Positions 58,712-64,000 of a DNA stretch of 64,000 nucleotides are shown here, piece after piece. Location of the stretch: NCBI GenBank assembly GCA_009695305.1, contig SIBG01000005.1, positions 16,455 through 80,454 of the forward strand. The letters are read 5' to 3'. The stretch is from Opitutus sp. GTDB taxonomy: Bacteria > Verrucomicrobiota > Verrucomicrobiia > Opitutales > Opitutaceae. How positions within the stretch are numbered: the first letter of the stretch is position 1; every line of letters begins with the position of its first letter. The translations under genes were made by a program, and so were the position numbers. A model generated the notes under the pieces. The model was not told the DNA's origin and searched no databases. It was given only the letters and a program-made list of their open reading frames with translations.

Positions 58712-59962
58712 GTGGCGCTCGAGCAACAGCAACTGGCCGCGCTCAACCGCCTGATCGCCGCGATCGCGCCGACGAACCGTTTCTACCGGCCGCGACTCGT
58801 CGCCGCCGACGGTCTCGCCGGCTTCGCGTCGCTCGCGGAGTTTTCCGCCCGCATGCCCTTCACGACGAAGGACGAACTGGCCCGCGACCAACTCGCTCAT
58901 CCGCCTTACGGCACGACGCTGACCTTTGCGCCTGAAACCTACACGCGTTTTCACCAAACGAGTGGCACCAGTGGTCGCCCCCTCATCTGGCTCGATAACG
59001 CCGACAGCTGGCAATGGCTCCTGGAAAACTGGAAGACGATTTGGCGCAGCGCCGGTGCGCGCGCGGGCGACGCCGTGTTCTTCGCCTTTTCGTTTGGGCC
59101 GTTTCTCGGTTTCTGGACCGCGTTCGATTCCGCCCAACAGCTCGGTCTCCGCACCATCGCGGCGGGCGGGATGAGCAGCAGCGAACGCCTGCACTTCCTG
59201 ATTGCGCAACGACCACGCATCCTCTGCTGCACCCCGACCTACGCACTGCGACTCATCGATGTCGCGCGACAGGAGGGCATCGACCTCACGCAGTCGGGCG
59301 TCGAGCGCGTCATGGTGGCCGGTGAACCCGGTGGCAGCATCCCCGCAGTTCGCGACCGCATCGCACGAGGTTGGCCCGGCGCGGCGGTGGTCGATCATCA
59401 TGGCATGACCGAGGTCGGCCCCGTTTCGCACGGCACCCCCGATCAGCCAGCCCTGCTGCACGTCATGCATGATCGCTACTATTGCGAGGTCGTGCGTCCC
59501 GGCACAAACGAGCCCGCCGCGCCTGGAGCTAGCGGTGAACTCATTCTCACCACCCTCGGCCGCGAAGCCTGTCCGCTGCTGCGCTACCGCACCGGTGACC
59601 TTGTGCGCCCTAGCACCGCACCCGGCGATGAGCCTGGTCGTTTCGCACTCTCCGGCGGCATTTTGGGCCGCGCCGACGATATGGTGATTGTCCGCGGCGT
59701 TAACCTTTATCCCGCCGCCGTCGACGCCGTCGTGTGCGCGATGGGTGGACTGCGCGAGTATCAGGTCGAAATCGACCGCCGCGCCGCCTTGCCCGAGGTG
59801 CGCATCCGCTTCGAACCGCTCGACGGCACGCTCGATCCGTCCGACGAATTCTCGCGTCGCCTGCGGAGCGCGTTTCAGGTCCGTATCGAAGTTGAGTGCG
59901 TGTCTGCCGGCACGTTGCCCACCCACGAGTTCAAAGCCCGCCGCTGGAAAATCGTCTCTTGA
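58712..59962 (+). CDS. PaaK-like AMP-forming ligase
   Basis: The 416-residue protein has the adenylating P-loop HQTSGTSGRPLIW (about 80), the aromatic-binding and A5-like region VVDHHGMTEVGPVSH, and the hinge GRADDMVIVRGVNLYPAAVD near the C-terminus, which is typical of phenylacetate-CoA ligases and related small-molecule ligases. The substrate could be an aromatic acid such as 4-hydroxybenzoate, in keeping with the chorismate-lyase-like gene in the same run; that link is inferred. The start is GTG at 58712 (GTGGCGCTCG), with no upstream Met that fits. A repeat element separates it from the ABC ATPase gene. Confidence 0.9.
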   Translation: MALEQQQLAALNRLIAAIAPTNRFYRPRLVAADGLAGFASLAEFSARMPFTTKDELARDQLAHPPYGTTLTFAPETYTRFHQTSGTSGRPLIWLDNADSWQWLLENWKTIWRSAGARAGDAVFFAFSFGPFLGFWTAFDSAQQLGLRTIAAGGMSSSERLHFLIAQRPRILCCTPTYALRLIDVARQEGIDLTQSGVERVMVAGEPGGSIPAVRDRIARGWPGAAVVDHHGMTEVGPVSHGTPDQPALLHVMHDRYYCEVVRPGTNEPAAPGASGELILTTLGREACPLLRYRTGDLVRPSTAPGDEPGRFALSGGILGRADDMVIVRGVNLYPAAVDAVVCAMGGLREYQVEIDRRAALPEVRIRFEPLDGTLDPSDEFSRRLRSAFQVRIEVECVSAGTLPTHEFKARRWKIVS

Positions 59963-59981
59963 GACGGACGCCACTCTTCTC

Positions 59982-60073
59982 CCACGGATCAACCCGGATG
60001 AACACCGCTAGCCACCCCTTCCCGGGTCCGATCACAGGCTTTTTGATCCGGGTTCATCCGTGTCCATCCGTGG
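59982..60073. repeat. REP-like inverted repeat (CCACGGATCAACCCGGATGA)
   Basis: The arm CCACGGATCAACCCGGATGA (from 59982) is repeated in inverted form at 60045-60073, which contains GATCCGGGTTCATCCGTG and a second partial unit. It lies between the ligase and ABC ATPase genes, with no gene in the gap. Confidence 0.7.
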
Positions 60074-60101
60074 TTAAACCCTCCTCCGCTCGCGCCCTCC
60101 C

Positions 60102-60791
60102 ATGATCGACCTGTCCCGCGTATCCAAAATCTACGAAAGCCCCGCCGGCCCGATCACCGTCCTGCGCGACCTCGACCTCCGCGTCGCCGCCGGCGAGTCC
60201 GTCGCCATCGTCGGCCCCTCCGGCAGCGGCAAGACCACGCTCCTCAATCTGCTCGGCGCCCTCGACCAACCCACCTCCGGCTCGCTCACCATCGACGGTG
60301 TCGCGCTCGGTGGACTCGACCCCGCCGCCGCCGCGCGTTTCCGCAACCGCTCCATCGGTTTCATTTTCCAACTCCACTACCTGCTCCCTCAGTGCACGGT
60401 CCTGGAAAACGTCCTCGTGCCGCGCCTCGCCGGCGGTTGGGACGAACCCGTCGCCGCCACCCGCGCCCGCGCCGAAACCCTCCTCGAACATGTCGGCCTA
60501 CGCGACCGCCTGACGCACCTGCCATGGCAACTGTCCGGCGGAGAACAACTCCGCGCCGCCATCGCCCGCGCCCTGATCAACCAGCCGAAGATCATCCTCG
60601 CCGACGAACCCACCGGCTCCCTCGACCCCTCGACGGGCGAACGCATCGCCGACCTCCTCCTGAGCACCAACGCCGGCGCCCAGACCGCCCTCGTGGTCGT
60701 CACCCACAATTCCGCCCTGGCAGCCCGCCTGGCCACAACCTATCAGTTCGAGCAGGGCAGGCTCGTGCCCCAACGGAGCACCAGTCGATAG
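60102..60791 (+). CDS. ABC transporter ATP-binding protein (LolD/MacB-like)
   Basis: The 229-residue protein has Walker A GPSGSGKT (residues 38-45), signature [15 protein letters not shown], and Walker [13 protein letters not shown]. Length and motifs fit LolD/MacB/FtsE-type exporters that energise a FtsX-fold permease for lipoproteins, lipids or drugs. The permease of that type is encoded at 61704 but is separated by an IS200-like transposase unit. Its TAG stop (60789-60791) lies within the terminal GATAGCCC sequence of that unit, so the original C-terminus may have been altered; the last residues are PQRSTSR. Confidence 0.9.
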   Translation: MIDLSRVSKIYESPAGPITVLRDLDLRVAAGESVAIVGPSGSGKTTLLNLLGALDQPTSGSLTIDGVALGGLDPAAAARFRNRSIGFIFQLHYLLPQCTVLENVLVPRLAGGWDEPVAATRARAETLLEHVGLRDRLTHLPWQLSGGEQLRAAIARALINQPKIILADEPTGSLDPSTGERIADLLLSTNAGAQTALVVVTHNSALAARLATTYQFEQGRLVPQRSTSR

Positions 60792-61386
60792 CCCGGGGCA
60801 ACGCCCCGGGAATATATGACGAAAAATCCCAGCCCTGAAAGGGCGTAAGTTCATTTTCCTCCCGTGCCGCAATCCCTCGCTCAAATTCTTGTTCATGTGG
60901 TATTCTCCACGAAAAACCGCGAACCGATTTTGACTCCGGATATCCACCTCGATCTTCAGGCCTACATCGGAGGCATCGTCGGAAACCTCGATGGTATTCT
61001 CCTGAAAGCCGGCTCCGTCGCTGACCACCTCCATTTGCTCATCGCCCACCCCCGCACCTGTGCCCCCGCGCATGTGGTAAAAGAAATAAAAGCCGGCTCC
61101 TCCAAGTGGCTGAAAACGCGCGACCCACGCTACGCCGCCTTTCACTGGCAAACTGGCTATGGCATGTTTTCCGTAAGTCCATCCCATCGGCCCGCCGTGG
61201 AGACCTATCTCGCGAATCAAGCAGACCACCATCGCAAGATCACCTTTCAGGACGAATACCGGAAACTCCTGCAAAAATACGCCATCGCCTACGACGAACG
61301 CTATGTGTGGGACTGACCAAGTTTCGCCCCTTCAGGGCTCCTGCTTGGTAACGCCACGCGTTCCCGGGGCGATGCCCCGGGCTATC
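60787..61386 (+). mobile_element. IS200-like/REP transposase unit flanked by inverted palindromes
   Basis: The element carries a 453-base transposase gene between two flanks that are inverted copies of each other. Each has a large palindrome (CCCGGGGC-N3-GCCCCGGG at 60792-60810 and 61363-61381) and a small one (GCCCTGAAAGGGC at 60832-60844 and GCCCCTTCAGGGC at 61326-61338). The outer ends read GATAGC and GCTATC. It lies inside the ABC transporter operon. A third copy of the flank lies at 61580-61636. The element matches the pattern of a REP-associated tyrosine transposase with its repeats. Confidence 0.8.
60864..61316 (+). CDS. IS200-like / REP-associated tyrosine transposase
   Basis: The 150-residue protein has the HUH Y1 transposase pattern: HVVFSTKNREPIL at the N-terminus, the metal-binding HUH motif His55-Leu-His57 in SVADHLHLLI, and a candidate catalytic Tyr115 in YLANQADHH. 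The N-terminal form and its flanking palindromes suggest a REP-mobilising (RAYT-like) or IS200-type enzyme that nicks and joins single-stranded DNA. The start is GTG at 60864. Both flanks carry the same palindrome family as at 18313-18332, so it may have spread those repeats; this is inferred. It is intact in sequence. Confidence 0.88.
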   Translation: MPQSLAQILVHVVFSTKNREPILTPDIHLDLQAYIGGIVGNLDGILLKAGSVADHLHLLIAHPRTCAPAHVVKEIKAGSSKWLKTRDPRYAAFHWQTGYGMFSVSPSHRPAVETYLANQADHHRKITFQDEYRKLLQKYAIAYDERYVWD

Positions 61387-61387
61387 A

Positions 61388-61645
61388 ACTTCCGCCCCTT
61401 CGGGGCGGTCCGCCTCAAGCAACAATCATCAAGCAAACGGAGATTCTCGATACGATTGTTTGCCGTTGCCCGATCCGGCACCAGCGAGCCCCGGCGTCCG
61501 CTCTGCGCGGGCCCACTCCCACCCTTCGCGGTTCGTCGATCCGACACCAGCGAGCCCCGAAGGGGCGCAAAGATGATAGCCCGGGGCAACGCCCCGGGAA
61601 TCCCCCATCCCAAAAATTCATTAGCCCTGAAAGGGCGTAACCCAC
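61388..61645. repeat. Downstream repeat block with a third REP copy and direct repeats
   Basis: The block contains a palindrome GCCCC-TTC-GGGGC (61394-61406), two 22-base direct repeats differing at one position (GATCCG-G/A-CACCAGCGAG, 61472-61493 and 61538-61559), GCCCCGAAGGGGC (61554-61566), and a direct-orientation copy of the transposase flank (61580-61598 and 61624-61636). It fills most of the gap between the transposase and the permease gene; no other gene is seen in 61317-61703. Confidence 0.7.
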
Positions 61646-61703
61646 TACGCCGCGCACCGCGGATCGCTTGCCCGATGCCCCTCGTGACGCGGCCCTCCTT
61701 CCG

Positions 61704-64000
61704 ATGAACGCGTTTCGCTACGTCCTCCGGAGTGTCGCGCACTATCGCGCTGCCTACCTCGGCGTGCTCGCCGGGGCGGTGCTCGGCGCAACTGTCCTCC
61801 TCGGGGCACTCTTCGCCGGCGATTCCGTCGCCGCTTCGCTCCGGCGCATCGGCGAACAACGCATCGGCCGCGCGACGCACGTCCTCGCCTCCGGTGACCG
61901 TTTCTTCCGTCAGGCTCTCGGCGACGATCTCACCGCCGCCGCCGGCGTCCGCGCCGCTCCCGTCCTCCTGGCCCGCGGCACGGCGACCAATCCTTCGACG
62001 CGTGCCGCCGCCAACCAGGTTCAACTCGTCGGGGTCACGCCGGCCTTCTGGTCGTTCGCCCCGCAATCCACCACGGTCCCACTCGCGGCCGCGAAATCGG
62101 TCATCGCCATCAACGACACCCTCGCGCGTCGGCTCCGACTTTCCGTCGGCGACACCCTGGTTGTCCGCCTCCAAAAACCCGGCGTCCTCGCCGGCAACGC
62201 GCCCATCGCCGGCGCCGAGGGAAAACTGGAATCCCTGCGTTGCGAGGTCACCGCCATCGTAGGCGACGCGTCGTTCGGCCGCTTCAATCTCGAAGCGACG
62301 CAAGTGGCGGTGCCCACGGTTTTTCTCCCGATCGAATTACTGCAGGAAGTCTTCCAGCGTCCGCAACGCGCCAACCTCCTCCTGCTCGACAGCGCGAAAC
62401 CCGACGCCGCGCTCACCGCGGCGCTCGGCCGCGTCCTGCGCCTCGCCGACTACGGACTCACTCTGAAATGGCGCGAGCAACCGGCGGCGTTCGAGGTCGG
62501 GTCGGAGCGCATCTTCCTTGATCCGGAGATGGCCGAGGCGCTGACCCGCGCGCTGCCGGCCGCCCAGCCGGTCGTCACTTATCTCGTGAACGAGCTGCGG
62601 GCCGGCGACCGCACCACCCCGTATTCGATCGCGACGGCGACGACCGCAACCGCCGCGCCCTTCCTGCCGCCTGATCTCGGCCCGCGCGAGATCGTGCTCA
62701 ACCGTTGGCTCGCCGACGACCTGCAGGCGAAGCAAGGCGATGAAGTTCGCGTCACGTATTATCAAGTCGGCCCGGCCGACACGCTCATTGAACAGCAGAC
62801 GGCTTTTCGCGTCCGCACGGTCATCCCGCAGGCCGGCCTCGCCGCCGACCGCGCGTGGATGCCGGATTTTCCCGGCATCAGTGATTCCAAACATCAAAGT
62901 GATTGGGACCCCGGGCTCCCGCTGAAACTCGAGCGTATCCGCCCGCACGATGAAAAATACTGGGACGAGTTTCGCGGCGCACCCAAAGCGTTTTTCTCCC
63001 TCGCCGCCGGCCGCGAAATGTGGGCCACGCGCTGGGGCACGCTCACGGCCCTGCGTCTTCCACTCCTGCAGCCACAGGCCGCCGAACTCGAACGCACGCT
63101 CCTCGCCGCACTGCAGCCCGAGATGAACCAGCTCTTGGTGCGCAACGTCCGCGCCAGCGCCCAGGCTGGCGCGCAATCCGCCGTCGATTTCGGCGGCCTC
63201 TTCCTCGGCATGAGTTTTTTCCTGATCCTCGCCGCGCTCGGCCTCGTCGCGATGTTGTTTCAACTCTGCCTGCTCCAGCGCAATCGCGAAGACGCCCTCC
63301 TCGGCGCCGTCGGCCTGCCCGCGCGCCAAGTGTTGCGCTGGCGCCTCGCCGAGGGCGCCGTCGTCCTCGTCATTGGCGCGGCGCTGGGTTTGCCGCTCGC
63401 CGCACTCTACACTCGTGGCATCCTTCGTTTCCTCGAAACCATTTGGGCCGGTAACGGCGGCGCTGCTACGTTCGCCTTCGCCGCGCAGCCCACGAGTGTC
63501 GCCGTCGGCATCATCATCTTTGTCGCGTGTTCACTCGGAGCGATCTGGCTGGCCGTGCGCCGCCAAGCGCGCACCGCGCTCTCGATCCGGCTCGCCGCGC
63601 ACACCGAAGCCACCGTCGCTCCCGAAAAAATCCGCCGCCGCTCGCTCGTGATCGCCGCCACGTCCGCCGTGATCGGCGCAGCGGCCCTCGCCCTCTCGGG
63701 CCGTGGTCTGCCGGCGCAGGGCGCATTCTATCTCGCGGGTTTCGCCTTCTTGGCGGCCGGCCTCGCGTTGTGCCGGGCCTGGCTCACGCGCGCGCCCGCC
63801 GTGAGCCGCGACGCGCCACTCGACGCCGCCTATCTCGGCACGCTCAACCTCAAAGCGCGCCGGTCGCGCAATCTCGCCGTCGTCGGTCTCATCGCGACCG
63901 CCGTCTTCATGGTGCTCTCCGTCGCATCATTTCGAAAACACGTCGGCTCCGAGTGGCTCGTGCGCGCCAGCGGCACCGGCGGCTTCGCGCTCCAAGTGGA
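61704..64000 (+). CDS. FtsX/MacB-type ABC transporter permease, runs off the window
   Basis: The reading frame starts ATG at 61704 (MNAFRYVLRSVAHYRAAYLG) and is open to the window end, about 765 codons. It has a first membrane helix, a long periplasmic region with MacB-PCD-like features, and then several helices (SFFLILAALGLVAMLFQLCL, VVLVIGAALGLPLAALYTRG) in the arrangement of large FtsX-domain permeases. The motif 'RNREDALLGAVGLPARQVLR' matches the FtsX-type coupling region. It should pair with the LolD/MacB-like ATPase encoded upstream to export or extract an envelope substrate. It is separated from that gene by a REP-type insertion. Its 3' end is not in the window. Confidence 0.88.
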   Translation, partial: MNAFRYVLRSVAHYRAAYLGVLAGAVLGATVLLGALFAGDSVAASLRRIGEQRIGRATHVLASGDRFFRQALGDDLTAAAGVRAAPVLLARGTATNPSTRAAANQVQLVGVTPAFWSFAPQSTTVPLAAAKSVIAINDTLARRLRLSVGDTLVVRLQKPGVLAGNAPIAGAEGKLESLRCEVTAIVGDASFGRFNLEATQVAVPTVFLPIELLQEVFQRPQRANLLLLDSAKPDAALTAALGRVLRLADYGLTLKWREQPAAFEVGSERIFLDPEMAEALTRALPAAQPVVTYLVNELRAGDRTTPYSIATATTATAAPFLPPDLGPREIVLNRWLADDLQAKQGDEVRVTYYQVGPADTLIEQQTAFRVRTVIPQAGLAADRAWMPDFPGISDSKHQSDWDPGLPLKLERIRPHDEKYWDEFRGAPKAFFSLAAGREMWATRWGTLTALRLPLLQPQAAELERTLLAALQPEMNQLLVRNVRASAQAGAQSAVDFGGLFLGMSFFLILAALGLVAMLFQLCLLQRNREDALLGAVGLPARQVLRWRLAEGAVVLVIGAALGLPLAALYTRGILRFLETIWAGNGGAATFAFAAQPTSVAVGIIIFVACSLGAIWLAVRRQARTALSIRLAAHTEATVAPEKIRRRSLVIAATSAVIGAAALALSGRGLPAQGAFYLAGFAFLAAGLALCRAWLTRAPAVSRDAPLDAAYLGTLNLKARRSRNLAVVGLIATAVFMVLSVASFRKHVGSEWLVRASGTGGFALQV

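Noticed and set aside
3527..61645. CRISPR array made of palindromic repeats
   Set aside because: The repeats are irregularly spaced across tens of kilobases, of different families, and have no uniform spacers or cas genes.

Overview
The window is GC-rich, densely coding bacterial DNA. The best fit is a Verrucomicrobiota chromosome, probably Opitutaceae-like. This is an inference from gene content: a DUF1501 / DUF1549-DUF1553 / cytochrome-WD40 set, a TonB receptor with a 'SPFRVEA' motif after its signal peptide, an lpoB-COG3014-ycfL lipoprotein locus, and a very large set of periplasmic 'W-P-x-x-R-G-P' beta-propellers. No rRNA, tRNA, CRISPR array or prophage was seen.

Layout. 1-881: MATE efflux gene broken by one in-frame TAG. 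1039-4910: secreted S9D-type peptidase, EamA transporter and a small membrane protein. 5045-9159 (minus): envelope locus with a CsgG/LpoB-like protein, a YcfL-like lipoprotein, a COG3014-like lipoprotein, LpoB and a glycine-zipper protein. 9304-13738 (minus): RND efflux pump and its adaptor. 13949-28615: seven beta-propeller genes with a CPA2 antiporter, a halogenase-like flavoprotein and a RelE/XRE toxin-antitoxin pair. 28654-35498 (minus): DUF1501 protein, DUF1549/DUF1553 cytochrome and cytochrome-WD40 protein. 35667-49006: five more propeller genes with a nitrilase, an FG-GAP protein and a TonB receptor. 49061-53175: a carboxylate/aldehyde/alcohol module (AMP-ligase, aldehyde dehydrogenase, Fe-alcohol dehydrogenase). 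53162-54433: a propeller lipoprotein. 54480-64000 (plus): tightly packed unit with a HemN-like radical SAM protein, a chorismate-lyase-fold protein, a glycosyltransferase, a hotdog thioesterase, a small membrane protein, a PaaK-like ligase, an ABC ATPase and an ABC permease. An IS200-like REP transposase unit sits between the last two.

The dominant signal is thirteen PQQ-like beta-propeller genes, all exported. They occupy about 18.6 kb of the window (29%) and about 46% of 13949-54433. They are not simple copies: at least two pairs are clear sub-clades, one carries an EF-hand pair inside the propeller, one is a three-domain fusion, one is a lipoprotein and one is translationally coupled to the TonB receptor. 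Their function cannot be read from sequence. Association with the cytochrome/DUF1549 set, the FG-GAP protein and the TonB receptor suggests an envelope system for substrate handling or electron transfer.

The second signal is the density of palindromic (REP-like) elements of many families, mostly in gene gaps. Some reach into coding sequence: they extend a transporter loop, form the N-terminus of two propeller proteins and supply stop codons. The REP transposase at 60864-61316 is flanked by inverted copies of one of these families.
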